This document shows, one piece after another, positions 36,334 through 59,375 of a stretch of 64,000 nt of DNA. Below the pieces are notes generated by a model. It did not search any database. It was not told the origin of the DNA and saw only the letters and a program-made list of their open reading frames with translations. The stretch's first letter is position 1; the number at the start of each line of letters is the position of its first letter. Source of the stretch: Mangifera indica (Eukaryota > Streptophyta > Magnoliopsida > Sapindales > Anacardiaceae); the NCBI RefSeq assembly GCF_011075055.1, contig NC_058145.1, forward strand, positions 9,483,894 through 9,547,893, in the 5' to 3' direction. The position numbers were made by a program, and so were the translations under genes.

Positions 36334-38059
36334 ATAAAATAATTACTAACCTCGATTGGGCGAGGAGAGAAAATCTTAGTGGGTATGGGTATGGGTTTAC
36401 CAAAACTATCGTGAGAACCTTGAATGAGTATATACATGTTAGATTAACGAGTAGAAAAATATTTAATAACGAACAAATAAATATGTGATATTTTCACCTG
36501 AACAATTACAGCTGGTTGGATCCATGTCACGATGTCTTCCAAATGACTCATTTGGGCCTTTAAATGAGATATATGACTAGATATCTCCTCATACAAAAGA
36601 GACATCTTTTGATGCATTCTATCCAAAATAAGATTGTCCCATCTCGTTAATGTAACATCAAATATAGACACCATAATGGCCATGCTAGCTAGCATAGGAG
36701 ATAGGTACTTTGTCATGAGGCCCACACTAATGGGTGAAAGGCGTTTCATTATGGAGGCCATGTCGATAGGTGATAAATGCTTCATCTTGGGAGGCACATC
36801 TAAGTCATTAATAACAATCGACTTTACAATAAGGCATTCAACTAATGGTGACATGAGGGAGTAAGATCAATAGATGGAGATGCACCAACTGTAAGAGTTG
36901 ATGATAATGATGTTAATGCTAGTGGAAAGAATAGATGTAGACCTATCAGTCCAAAGTAGCCAACAACATCAATATACCATGGCATCTACTCTTCAATTAG
37001 GAAAGTGTCCAACAAAAAATTACATCATCCTACTCATTAAAATATAATAATTAACATTTTGTTAATCAATTAATTAATTAAAAGTTACTAACTATATTTT
37101 TGTCAAATAAATATTTTGTATCATCCTATCCTAGGACACCTCATGACTTCTGCTTGAACATGTGTAGAAATGTAAAATAATTGACCAAATCCACCTACTA
37201 AGACACAGAGTCCAACATCTTGTATATTCAAAATTGTAATAACAAAATAAAAGCTTAGATTTAATCAATTTTCTAATAATAAAAATATTATTAACATTGA
37301 TTAACTTACTTGAAAAGCTTATGAGAACCCCAAAATACCGTAATGGCTTTGCAGATGGATTGGTACATCGTGTTCCACACCAATTTCCCCTATAGCTAGA
37401 TATTGAATCAATTAAGATGATCAACCAATTAGAGAAACTGCATATCAACTTTTTCTCAACGCATTAGTTGAAAATAAACGCATATTCCCTAGTAACACCA
37501 TGTGAAGACAATATAATAGAGCCAATTTAATAACATCCTCATTATCATCCCTTCATGGCCTCATGGTAAATACCCTCTCAATATCATCATAGGTCACGAA
37601 TTCGACACCCCTAAATATATATCTCTAATCCTATTTTCGATATCTCATGACATAAACATCACAATGTTAGTGAACATGGAAAAGTGAAAACTGGTAATAA
37701 GAGCAAACTCATATGGACTAAACCTCATGTCAACCCTATTGATCCAGAATCCCATATCATGTTTGATAACCTCTCTCAAAATAAATGAGTGGACCAAGAT
37801 TAAGCTAAATCTCATGTCTCTAAATTGCAAAAAATATCAAAAGCACATCCTCTCAAACATTTGTAATTGTCTCTAGGTTAATATAGACACGATTGGGGAT
37901 GGGTTTTCGTTTTACCCTAGTTGTTATCTCCACAAGGAAGTGTAGACTTTCATCGAAAAATCTCAACTTCCTCTTTTGTTCTCCCCTTTGCTCCTTTTGA
38001 TGCTTCTCATGTCTTTTTTTTTTTTGGATCTTTCTGTCCAACAATAAAAAAAATTGTTA

Positions 38060-38660
38060 GCATAATAATTTCATAATATTATTAGAATAATTCAAAAAAA
38101 CAAATTGAAAACTTGAAATCTACACATAAAAAAAAACTTTAATATGAAATGTACAGGAAATTCGATAACAATTTCAATTTGCCCCTTCTAGTCAATAATA
38201 ATTTTAATTTGCCTTCTCATAATTAGAAAAAACCGATAGAAATTCAAAATCTATGCACCCACAAACCTTAATATAAAATATACATATCTCCTAAATAAGT
38301 AAAATATATCAATTATCGCAATAATTCAAAAAATGGACTAAAAATTTGAAAACTATACATTGAAAAACCCTGGGATAGCAAACATTTTAATTCCCCCCCC
38401 CCCCCCTCCCCCCCAAAAGCATGACAAATTTTTGTTTGCCCCTTTTAATCCATAATAATTTTAGTTTGCCCCTCATAAACCTCATAATTAGAAAACTGAC
38501 AGAAAATTCGAAATCTACACATCTAAAAATCTTAAAATGAAATATACATATTTTTTAAATAAGTAAAATTTATCAATTATCGTAATAATTCAGAAAAATG
38601 GATTGAAAATTTGAAAACTACACTCCAAAAAACTCTCGGATAGTAGAAATTTCAATTTGC
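38060..38660. repeat. ~261-bp tandem repeat with poly-C tract, right side of the MULE
   Basis: AATTATCG(C/T)AATAATTC recurs at about 38314 and 38575, and TTGCCCCTT...AATAATTTTA at about 38175 and 38435, period about 261 bp. A C-rich homopolymer tract (C14 then T then C7) lies at about 38394-38415. Related TTTGCCC-type blocks continue to about 38800. Confidence 0.7.
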
Positions 38661-39505
38661 CCTAAAATTCTTGGAAAATTTAAATGTACCCCAAATTCAT
38701 GACAAATTGTGATTTACCCTATATTCATGGTAAATTTTCATTAGCCCCCTCTAATCTATAAAAATTTCATTTTGCCTTTCAAAATCCATAACAATTTCAA
38801 TTGGTCTCCTTATAAACCTTATAATTCAATCTGTCCCCTAACCTTGAAAATGTTAATTTGCTCCCCCTAAACCCACTAAATTACAATTTACTATCCAAAA
38901 TCCTAAAAAATAACAATTTCTCCCCTATTACGAAATATCACAAAGGATTACTGTTTAAAAACTCGCTTTTTCCCTTAATGTTATATATCACAAAAAGTCT
39001 ATTGAAAAACTTCCCTTTTCCCTTTATCGCAAAATATCTCAAAGTTTATGTACTGTTTAAAAACTCATATTTTCCCCTTTATTGCAAAATAGTGTCTCTA
39101 CCACAATTTGTGACCAAAAAATGAAAATTACAACTTCCATTTCAACACAAAACAAATCTATGCATATTATAAAACAAAAGCCTTGAAGAAATTCATTCAA
39201 AACACGGAAAAATCAACCTATAAAATTGATTGTTCATACAAAAAACTCGTAACTCTAAAGTTTAAAAAATTTTCATCTAATCAGTGAAATATCAACACTA
39301 AAATGATTAAAAATTGATAAGGAATGAATTACTAACCTTGTTGGCCATTTTTGTCACCAAACACTAAAAAAACTCATTAGAATTAGTCATCTTTCAATGA
39401 CTCGTGCTAATGAACAATACCTTTTTGTGTAACACAAAATGTATTTTAGAAAACACAGTGCTTTCGTGAAAATTCTTTCATGTTTTATTTAATTGTATAA
39501 GGGGT

Positions 39506-40846
39506 GGTACGTGCTGTCGTTGACACCCAAATTAAATCCTAAATTCCTGTAACAAAAAATGTAGTAAAGGAAAGTAGGGATCGTTCCCTCGAAGAGCTTT
39601 GATTAGTATGTCGTCCCAACTAAATCGAAACAAAGAAATAAAAGGGGAGTTTTGAGTTGAATGCAAATTATAAAGAAAAACAATAAATAAAAATTCAGAA
39701 AAATAATCTAAAAGGAATAAATCGATTTAACAAACCTTGGTCTTCGGTCACATCCACCATTGGAACTACGATCGATCATCGAAACAAAATATCAATTTAA
39801 TTATTCAAATATTTGTTGTGGTATTAAATTAACCTGTCCTTCCTTACGATTAGTTAACCAAAAACATGTATTTCAATTAACCCTTATTGATTAACAATTC
39901 GGATACGATCTCGAATTTAATTAAACAATAGCATTACGAATTAGAAAGACCAACGAAGCAAGACAACACAAACGTACGACGTTGCATTTAATCTATTTGA
40001 TTATTTTCCTAGGATTATAGCTTCTGACGCAGCAAACGATAAACCTAGTTGCCACTTCGATTAGATGGATTGAACAATTACAGATTCAGCATCTAAACTA
40101 GCCGTAGATTATATTAATTGATAAACTAATCGTGCGCTTTAGAAATCAACCAACACAATCAATAACAAATAATTCAGAAAGATAATCAATACTCAAATAA
40201 TCAAAAAGATGCATTAAAGAACAAAATAAATCTCACAATCATTGTAGTTCCATGGTTTCAGATCCCTTCAACCAAGATAAATTACTCAGCCACTGTAGAA
40301 CATGTTTTTCTCTCTAATTCTCTCAATACAATGGTTGATAATTTTCAAATAAAAATAAGAGTATATATATTATCTTCCTCCTAAAAATTTGGAAATTGAA
40401 ATCAATCCTAATCTCCTAATTCAATCAAGCAAAGTGATACATATCTTCCCAAAAAGAAAGGAAAAGATATGTATTTTTAATATAAATCCTTCTTCCAAAA
40501 ATATCATTCCTTATTTAACTCAATTAATCCTCTTTTCCAGCTGGTGATTATCCTTTTCCTAGGAAGCAAATCTTAATATTTTCTGGACTCTTGCAGCTGA
40601 TCTGGGCGTTCAGATCTGTTTTCCGGATTCTGCTCTCATCTTTCACGTGCCCACGCCTAGTCTGCATTACGAAATTTCCAGTTTAATATATCTGCTGCAA
40701 TTTTTCCTCTTTTTGGCCCTATTTATTCCAAAATTGCTCAAAGCTTCCTAAATGCAAAAAGATAAGTAATTCCATTAGATTAAATCAAATTTCCACCCAA
40801 CACAAGGGAATTATAAATCAAAATAGTAACAATTAATGGCCTTATC
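39506..40846. mobile_element. unclassified 1341-bp insertion with 7-bp direct repeats
   Basis: AAGGGGT flanks it at 39499-39505 and 40847-40853. Removing it restores a continuous MULE terminal region (TTGTATAAGGGG into TAATTGTATC). The interior is non-coding, begins GGTACGTGCTGTCGTTGACACC and ends AATGGCCTTATC. I found no clear terminal inverted repeats, LTRs or poly(A), so its class is unknown. Confidence 0.55.
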
Positions 40847-41049
40847 AAGGGGTAATTGTATCATTTCACCTTTTTGGGGCATTTTTGCTTAATGAAAGAA
40901 TATAGAGGCATTTTTACTTAGTTGTATAAACAGTTGGACATTTACTTTAATTTCCTACACTTTTATCGCTTATCTCAAAGTGCAAGCGACATCTACTTTG
41001 GCTCGAAATGATGAGAAATGAAAGTGTAAAACATTAAAAAAAAAAAAAA

Positions 41050-41850
41050 GGTCAAATGACTGTTTCCCACCAAAGGTTGGATGCAAATCTATTTTTCATT
41101 TACTAACTATTGAAAATTCAAACTTCTATCCATAAACTATTAAAATTAACAAAAATAGTTAACTTTAGGGCTAAAATCTTCATTTAACTAGTAATATATT
41201 AAAAATAATAAAATATTATCCATTTCCCATTAGGTTTAAAAAACTAACAATTTTTTTCAAAATTAAACTTTAAAATCTTACATTTTCCCCCCTAAGGTTT
41301 CTCCCTCCTTTTCCGATGTCAAAATTGGTCACCTTTGCTCCCCCTCCCCTTTTTCAATGCCTCTTCGATGTCTTCTTGCCCATTATGAATCGTCTTCGTT
41401 CTCAACTGAAGATAAGACGAATCGTTTTTGTCCATTAACGAAGATGATTCGTTTTTGTCCATTGATAAAGATGATTCGTCTTCGTCCAAGGATGAATATA
41501 TTTCACAATGGGGGAAAATACCAAAGAGGCATTGAAAAAGGGAAGGGAGAGAGAAACTGCTCGGTTTTAGCATCGAAAAAGGGAGAGAGAAAAACCCTAA
41601 ACCCTAGGGGGAAAATGTAAGATTTCAAAGTTTAATTATGAAGGAAAATTATTAATTTTTTAAACTTTAGGAGGAAATAAGTAATGTTTTATTATTTTTA
41701 ATATATTATTAGTTAAATAACGATTTTAACTTTGAAGTAACTATTTCTGTTAATTTTAACAGCTCATAAATAAAAATTTATATTTTCGATAGTTAGCGAG
41801 TCAGAGATTAGGTTTGCATCAAACCTTGGATAGGAATATGTCTTTTGGCC
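41050..41850. mobile_element. long-TIR MULE-MITE (41.0 kb copy)
   Basis: Starts GGTCAAATGACTGTTTCCC and ends, inverted, GGCCAAAAGACATATTCC. It is flanked by nine A on both sides, consistent with insertion into an A-tract with a 9-bp duplication. Arms of about 270 bp enclose a core with CGTCTTCG/CGAAGATGA strings. Confidence 0.75.
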
Positions 41851-42245
41851 AAAAAAAAAAGTTGCCTTCCCATAAATCATATATTTCAATATATTTTATA
41901 TCATTACATCTAAGAACTAACTGATAAATTTGGTTGAATATGAAAAACTTTTGGATATTGTATTAGTGTCCATTGTGCTCTCAAGTTTAAAAAATGAGAT
42001 TATATCTCATATTAAAAGTATAAACTTTTAGTATAAGATTTATATAATTTCAAAGATTCTTCTTCCTTAACAATTAATTTTTGGTGGTGTAATTCTCCTA
42101 GAGTTTCTATCATTTGGTATAGAACTGTTAGCCTGGTGTCATGGCTTGTAATTCTCCCAAGCTTTCTTTCACTTTATATTATTTGATTCAACAAATTGTA
42201 AAGGTGTCCATGTATTATATTATAGGAACACTATTATAGCACCCC
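41851..42245. other. AT-rich spacer
   Basis: Non-coding AT-rich DNA between two transposable elements. Nothing recognised. Confidence 0.4.
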
Positions 42246-42655
42246 TAATTATGAGATATTAATTAAAATAGATAAAAAATTTTCCGCGTAAACGTTTTTA
42301 GGTAAACGTACAGTAGTTTTACTTTTATAAGCAAATTTTTTTGTAACTTCAAAAATACCCTCCCAGCCCTGTAGGTGTCATACAGGTTGCGTAAGCGCGA
42401 GATACGTGGGTGCGTGCAGAGTGCGCGGGATGCATGCGGAATGCACGTGGTACGTGCGAACTGCGCCCACCCCACGCACTACACGCACCCTTTCTTATAT
42501 ATATATATTAAATAATATAATATAATATTAAAAAAATATAATAAATAAATATATATTAAATATTATAATATTTAATATAATATATATAAATAATTATAAT
42601 TTATATATTTAACAATAATTAAATATATAATATATATATAAGAAAGGGTGCACGC

Positions 42656-42702
<47 letters not shown>

Positions 42703-42754
42703 GAATATAATATATATTTATTATTATTATATATATATATATATATATTATATA

Positions 42755-42803
<49 letters not shown>

Positions 42804-43006
42804 GGTGTACGCACTCGTACGTACCGTGCACTTCACACGCATCCACGTACTTAAGCATTCCTTCCAGCGTCTACGCATACAGGACTGGGAAGGTATCTTT
42901 GAAATTACAAATAAATTTACTTATAAAGATAAAATGACTGTAAGTTTACCTAAAAAGGTTTAAGTGAAAAAAATTTTACCTATTTTAATTAATATCTCTC
43001 TAATTA
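42246..43006. mobile_element. foldback-type element with ~250-bp inverted arms (42.2 kb copy)
   Basis: The left arm begins AATTATGAGATATTAATTAAAATAG and the right arm is its inverse (ATTTTAATTAATATCTCTC). Shared arm strings are TTTTTAGGTAAAC, TTATAAG(C/T)AAATTT and CCCAG(C/T)CCTG. Inner arm ends are GC-rich with CGTGCG/GTACGTGC strings, and the centre is long (TA)n DNA. Ends are approximate and no target duplication was settled. Confidence 0.65.
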
Positions 43007-43500
43007 TCATAAATTATCACCTTTTGGGTGTCATCATCAGGTTTGGGGGCCATTGTTGTAATTTGCAAAGCCTGCAGTTGACTCTTGTGCCAAAATGTTT
43101 AAATTCAATTCATAAACGCTACAATAAAATAATACGAAAATGAAACTCTACCAACTTCCGTAAGAAACTACCAAATGTTGTTTTTCAACATTGCTTAGGC
43201 CCATCATCAATGGTAAGTTGGTAGGTGGTCACGTTCTTTTTCCGAGCAATCCAGATGAGGTGAAAGAAAATTACATGAAGTAGATACATGGCTGCTATCA
43301 AAACACTGGATAGTTTAAAGGATGCTTCACAGTTTATATTGAATAAAAGGTTGGCAGATGTTTTCACAATGACCATTAGAAAATTTCTGATGGCCATGAT
43401 CTCCACTGGCTGCTGAGGAATTTACAAGAAAGTTGAATATCCAGCAGAAAATACAATAATTTGATACTCACACAACTCAAACTCATTCATTGCAGTTCTT

Positions 43501-53959
<10,459 letters not shown>

Positions 53960-54036
53960 CGCTTTAATTCAATGCGCACCGTTTCACTTCATGAGTTGTG
54001 TAAGTAGTGTTATAGTGGTCTCATAAGCCCTAAAGG

Positions 54037-55004
54037 TAGATCTGGTCACGGTTCATGAATCGATGGTTTTGGTTTGGAATCACTGATTATGATTCAAAAA
54101 AATAAAAATCTTAAATCGAAACTATTACAGAATGGTTTGTAATCAGTTTGGAATTGACGGTTCCGATTCATAACCCCAATTTGAAACCGACATTAAACTG
54201 TTGGTTTTGATTCATAATCTCGATTTATTTTTTTAATTAATAATTAAGAATAAAAAATTTAAAAAAAAGTTTAGATTTAATTTTTCAATTAAACTTTTTA
54301 TATATCCTCTTGAGATTTGAAAGAATCAAAATCTATGTAGTTCTATTTATTATTTTTTATAATTAATTTTATTTATCATCTATTATTATTATTATTTTCA
54401 TTATCTTTCATAATTAATTATATAATTTATTTTATTCATTATTAAAAAATTGTAAATAAAACTACATACTCTTTGATTCTTTTAAATCTCAAAAGGAATA
54501 ATTAATTATGAAATTGTATAATAAAAAAAATAATTAAATTATAGAAATTAAAATTTGAATTGATAAAAATAAAGAGATAATTTGATTGAAGGATTGAGAG
54601 AATATTAAGAATGGAGAGAATAAGAAATGAGAGAATTGAAAGATTGAATAATATATACAAGTAAAATTTTATATTAAAGAATTAAAAAAAAAAGCCAAAC
54701 AGTAGCCATTTTTAAAACATTTGCACTGCAAATGTTTTTAAAGCAAATCTTGTCGGTTCATGTAAATTTTTTTAAATTTAAAAAATAAAAAAACTGGTTT
54801 ACGAATTTTTTGAACCGTCAATTCATGAATCGACTATGAACTGACGGTTCTATGGTTCACAAATATTAAAATCGAAACTGAACCATCAAAATTTGGTTTT
54901 GATTCTAGTTCATACTGGTTCCAGTTTTGACGGTTCTGATTTTGGTTTTAATCAGGCTAGTTTCAATCCGGTTCATGGGTCAAACCGGCTTGTGGTCAGG
55001 ACTA
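54037..55004. mobile_element. hAT-type non-autonomous element (968 bp) upstream of COP10
   Basis: Perfect 8-bp duplication CCTAAAGG at 54029-54036 and 55005-55012. The terminal repeats are TAGATCTGGTCA and, inverted, TAGTCCTGACCA. The interior has repeated GGTTCATGAATCG / GAACCGTCAATTC-type strings in both orientations and an AT-rich centre, no transposase. It begins 78 bp upstream of the COP10 start codon, so it lies in the promoter or leader. Confidence 0.85.
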
Positions 55005-55026
55005 CCTAAAGGTTACAAATTACATG

Positions 55027-55687
55027 CACCCAAAGGACTTGTTCCCACTCAAATATTAGTATTTTCCCGATGATTTATTTATCAACTTTGAAAAACTCAA
55101 ACATTCATCTATTTATTAATTTTTAATATTACTATTAGGGATAAATCATTATTTAGTATAAATATTTAGAAAAACTAAAAATTTAATCACATTTTCCCCT
55201 AAATTTAAAAACAAACAATTTCCCTCTCCCTATTTAAGGTTTGAAAACTCATCATTTTCCCCCTAAGGTTTTGATAGCAACTCTCTAGCGATAAACTCTT
55301 CTTCAACCGTCAGTATTTTATCTCCCTACCATGTTTGTTGGAGACAAAGATAATAGGGAGATAGTTGATTGAGAAGTCAGGAGGGAGAGAAAACGCTAAT
55401 GATTGGAGAAGAGCTAATCGTTGGAGAGATGTCATGGAAACCTTGAGGGGAAATGGTGATTCTTCAAACCTTAGGTGCGAGGTAGGGGGGAGGGAGTGTT
55501 AGTTATTAAACCTAGAGGGGAAATGTGATTAAATTTTTAGTTTTTTAAAATATTTTTATTAAATGACAATTTTACCTTTTATATTAATTCTAAAAATTAA
55601 TAAATAAATAGGTGTTTGATTTTTCAAAATTAATAGGTAAGAACTTGAGAAAACACTAATATTTAGGTGAGAATAAGTCATTTGACC
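55027..55687. mobile_element. long-TIR MULE-MITE (55.0 kb copy, diverged)
   Basis: The left end CCCAAAGGACTTGTTCCC and inverted right end GGTCAAATGACTTATTCTC match the family, with arms carrying TTTTCCCCCTAAGG strings. More diverged than other copies and with a shorter core. Target duplication not clear. Confidence 0.65.
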
Positions 55688-55697
55688 ATTAGACATA

Positions 55698-55860
55698 AAT
55701 AAAACTATGTATATCTATTTTTGATATACTAATATACATAAATGTATCATCATATAGTTATATAGTTTTGAATTAATGAAAAAATAATATTTAATCGTAT
55801 GATAATATATTATATATATATATATTTATTTATTTATAAAAAATAAATACATATAACACC
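55698..55860. mobile_element. palindromic MITE (55.7 kb copy)
   Basis: Starts AATAAAACTATGTATATC and carries the family core (TTGAATTAATGAAAAAATAATATTTAATCG) with TA-rich arms. Its right end is decayed, so the boundary is approximate. Confidence 0.5.
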
Positions 55861-57085
55861 GCTTATTATACATATAATTGTTAGTATCGTGTTTGAAATT
55901 TGTTTATGAAATACTTGAATTTTGCAGATTTTTGTAGTGTCCCTTAATTTAAAAAAATAAATAAACTTCACATCAGATCAGTGTTTCATTTAGAAAATAA
56001 TATAAGCACGAATTCCTAGGGAACAATATCGTGAATCGAAAATTTATATTAGGTTATTAATTTATTTGACATGCAAATAATAAAATTAAGGTTAAACTGA
56101 TATTTTTTATCTAAATTTTGATAAAATGATAATTTTTTTCATTTTTTAAGTTTAAAAAATTTATTTTTTTATTTATCATTTATTTTTATTAAAAGAAATT
56201 ATTTGATTTTAATGTAAATTATTTTTTTATTCTTTATTAGTACAATGACAAAATCACACTCCCCATTTAGTTCACTAATTTGTCTCTCAAGGATGTTTAA
56301 TTTAGTATTTTATCTTCTAATAATTATAAATATAAATATATTGTTTTTTTTTTTAAAGTTTTCTTCTTTTTTTTTTTAATTATTGTTATTTCTTCCCCCA
56401 TCCTCCCTTCTTCGGTTAAAACCTCCAAGTCCCTTGTCACCATTAACTCACTCACATGACTCCCATTGAACTCCACGCCAAACCAACCTTTCCCGTTCTT
56501 CGCCACTTTATCCGCTTAACACCTCTTACTTTACCAAAAACCTCCAAGCCCCTCATCACACTTGACTCACTCACACCACTCGCCATCAAAGTCAACACTA
56601 ACATTCGTGTTGGCGTCATAGATGGAGAAGGAAGCACATGATTTAAGGGAAAGCAAATGAATGTCTCATAGGTATGTTACTCATTTTTCTTCATATTCTT
56701 CAAACCACGTCTAATTTTTATCATTTTGTTATGTATGCTTGTGACTTTTTTATAAAGTCATGCACGTGTTTACATCAATATTGACCAAAATGTCATGTTG
56801 ACTTTAATTAAGTTGTGACTGAGACGTTATGCATGGGAAGATTTTGCTCGTCATTGACTTTATATGTATCATGCACAATCGTGCATCAATTATGTGTAAA
56901 CGTGCATCACATGCTTGATATAACCCACAAAAATTCAGAGACATATACAAGATCCACTAAAAATTTGTATCAATGCATACACAATTGTAATTTCACTATG
57001 TTTGACCATACATAATAGGTGCACGGTTGTGCATCACCTTGTTACCTACATTCTTCAAGGTTTTTTTTTTCCAAATTGGTATGAC
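55861..57085. other. AT-rich intergenic DNA with a C-rich coding-like patch
   Basis: Mostly AT-rich. At 56395-56640 a GC-richer patch contains a twofold internal repeat (AAAACCTCCAAGTCCCTTGTCACC and AAAACCTCCAAGCCCCTCATCACA are related). Open frames exist on both strands but match no family I know; probably a decayed gene fragment. Confidence 0.3.
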
Positions 57086-59375
57086 TAGACATGTCAATAG
57101 GCTAGGTTAGGGTGGATTGTGCTGACCTCGACTCAATTTATCGTGTCAACAAATAGTGCAAGGCCAAGGCCCGTTACAGTGTGAGAATTACAGGTTGGGG
57201 CGACCTGCTAATTATGAAGGCCTAGAGCATGACTAGTACTGTAACGGGTTGTGTTATGTCGACCCTTACTGGGTTGGCCTACGGGCTTATGGATGGTTGA
57301 ACTATTTTTTTAATAATAAAATAATTTTTTAAATTATATAATTAAATATTACTAATTTATATTTACTTTTAAAGTAATACAATCAATGATAGTGTTTTGA
57401 AAATGGTGGGTTAGACATTCAAATTACATTTTTTATTTATTTCAAGTTATGTAAAATTATTTATGTATTTCTATTACTTATATTCATATTTTAATTAATG
57501 AAAACTTTAAAATTTTACTCAAAAAACCTCAGTTCGTGATAACTTCAAGCTTTCTTCAATCTCGTAATCTCTAATTCTCTCAATCAAATTTTAATTATGT
57601 CTAACAATTTAGTTTCGATTTAGTTTTTATAATTTTATAATTATTTTTTTTCTTTTGAATGTTTTAATAATAAAGAAACTCAATATGTTATAAACAAAAA
57701 AAAAAGTTCAAACGATTGAGACGAATTCATTTTTGTAGACTTAAATGGAAAGGAATAGATGAAATGTAAATACTATAAGAAAGTCTTAAAGAAATAAGTA
57801 AAAGTGAAATAAAATCTCTCATTCTTATGTATTATTATAAAGATACTTTGATTTGAAAAATTCAAATAGAGTAGCAAATAAAGCAAAATAAGATTGTGTC
57901 ACTTCCCATTTTTGCTTCATGTGCCACTTCATTTGAATTTCTCAAATCAGAGCATTTTCATCACGTGTATGTGAATGAAATGTTTGATTTTACTCTTAAT
58001 TGCTCATATGAGGTCTCTATTACAATATTTATATAAATCCAATTTTTTCTCATTTGAGTTTACAAAAATAAATTCATTTCAATTATTTGAATATTTTTCT
58101 CGTTTAGAACATATTAAGTTTTTTCATTATTAAAGTATTTAAAAGAAAATAAAATAATTGACAAAAATATAAAATTGTAAAACAATTGAAAATTAAGTTG
58201 TTAAATAGAATTAATAATTTATTGAGAGGGTTTGAAATTGAGAGATTGAAGATAGTGTAAAGAGATAGAGATTTGGAAATTATGTTTTTGGGAAGGGGGA
58301 GAGTTTATATAAAAAAAGAAAAATAATAAAAAATTTTAACCAACGGCTACCAACTGCAAACCTTTAATTTTTATTTTGTAGGCCAAAGGACTATTTCCTA
58401 TCCAAACTATGCTGAATTCTCAAAGTTTTCCCTATTAATTATAAAAATATTATTTACCTACCTATGAACAGTTAAAATTAACAGTAGTAAGGATAAAATC
58501 ATTATTTTTATATTTAATATTAAAAATAAACTTAAATATGATTTCATTTTCCTCTCCTAAATTTAAAAAACTAACTTTTCTCCCCTAAGCTAAGTTTGAA
58601 AAGATCACATTTTCCCCCCTAAGGTTTAGTTTCCAAACCCCTTCACTTTCTCTAGCACTATCATCGACCGTCTCTCCCTCCGACGGTTTCTCTTCCACCG
58701 ACGGCCCACCTCAACTCCACCCCAACCTATCCGATGTCGAGAGATTTCGTCTAGAAAGAAAAATCGTCTTCCCAGACGAAGATGAGACGACTTGTCATCC
58801 TCTAGGAAGACGAGTCATCTTCATCTAAGAAGACGATTTCTCTTTCCAGACGATGTCTCTTGACGTCAAATGGGTTGGGGTGAAGTTAAGGTGGGTCGTT
58901 GGTGGAAGAGAAAACGTTAGGAGGGAGAGACGGTCGGAGATGACATCGGAGAAAGTGAACGGGTTTTGAAACTAAACCCTAGGGGGGGAAATGCGATCTT
59001 TTCAAATTTGGCTTAAGAAAAAAATGTTAGTTTTTAAACTTTTAGAGGGGAAAATGAAATTAAATTTTCAAGGGTTAGGATTCCGTTAAATTTAACCGAT
59101 CATGGGTGAGTAAATGGTATTTCTATAGTTAATAGGAAAAACTTTGAAAATTCAACATAATTTGGATGGAAAATAGTCCTTTGGCCTATTTTTTATAATC
59201 CATTATACTAGTAAGTCATGTTTGGTCAATTTGCAGGTTTGATTTCTAGGTTTGAGCACGATCCAAAAAGCCTGTTGGCTTAACACCACTCGCTATAAGT
59301 AACAAGTTGTGTTTATCACAAGGCGCGCTGAAAATGAGGGTCTAACCCACTAACCCTAACCCTTTGACACTTTTA
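57086..59375. mobile_element. hAT-like non-autonomous element, 2.3 kb, with nested MULE-MITE
   Basis: The left end TAGACATGTCAATAGG and inverted right end TAAAAGTGTCAAAGGG are of the hAT-MITE type. The flanking 8-mers GGTATGAC (57078-57085) and GTCATGAC (59376-59383) share 6 of 8 bases. Without the nested MULE-MITE it would be about 1.5 kb. No transposase found. Confidence 0.5.
58381..59186. mobile_element. long-TIR MULE-MITE (58.4 kb copy)
   Basis: Both ends read GGCCAAAGGACTATTTYC in inverse orientation. Flanking 9-mers are TATTTTGTA and TATTTTTTA. Arms of about 280 bp enclose a core (58660-58930) with CGTCTTCCCAGACGAAGATG-like palindromic strings. Confidence 0.85.

Larger units (their letters stand above)
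32740..37840 (-). pseudogene. ULP1-like SUMO-protease-type gene (DUF1985 + C48) carried by the MULE
   Basis: Minus-strand gene in decay. The upstream part (about 37840-37560) contains a DUF1985-like segment (MQFRDMRFSLI, then VDMRFSPYEFALITSFHF). A middle part at 36854-36444 has a long helical frame without a domain I can name. The 3' part has C48 peptidase features: YEWRITVHDS (33246-33217) and DNCSVFMLHFIECVTFDRSL (about 33044-32985), where the Cys stands at the catalytic position of the usual D-C/N-C-G-V-F pattern. It is interrupted by stops, a tandem duplication and a MITE. Such genes were captured by MULEs from a host de-SUMOylating protease and are typical Kaonashi cargo. Exon structure was not resolved. 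Confidence 0.7.
28528..40957. mobile_element. 12.4 kb Mutator-like element carrying mudrA-like and ULP1-like genes
   Basis: The left end starts GGAAATTAAATTAAAT and the right end, inverted, reads TAGGAAATTAAAGTAAAT. Both continue with related AAGCAAAAATG-type sequence, interrupted on the left by a MITE and on the right by an unclassified insertion. The 9-bp flanks are CACTTTCAT (28519-28527) and CACTTTTAT (40958-40966), 8 of 9 identical, as expected for a Mutator duplication. Inside are a broken MuDR-type transposase on + and a broken DUF1985/ULP1 C48 protease gene on -. That gene pair is the organisation known for Kaonashi-type (KI-MULE/CUMULE) elements. Tandem repeats lie inside both ends. 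Confidence 0.8.

Noticed and set aside
28528..40957. Treating the ULP1-like sequence as a functional host SUMO protease gene
   Set aside because: Frames are broken, a MITE and a tandem duplication interrupt it, and it lies between MULE ends.
56456..56641. Opposing 61-codon frames at 56.5 kb
   Set aside because: No recognised domain, an internal duplication of a C-rich string, and no splice or promoter context. Kept only as a possible decayed fragment.
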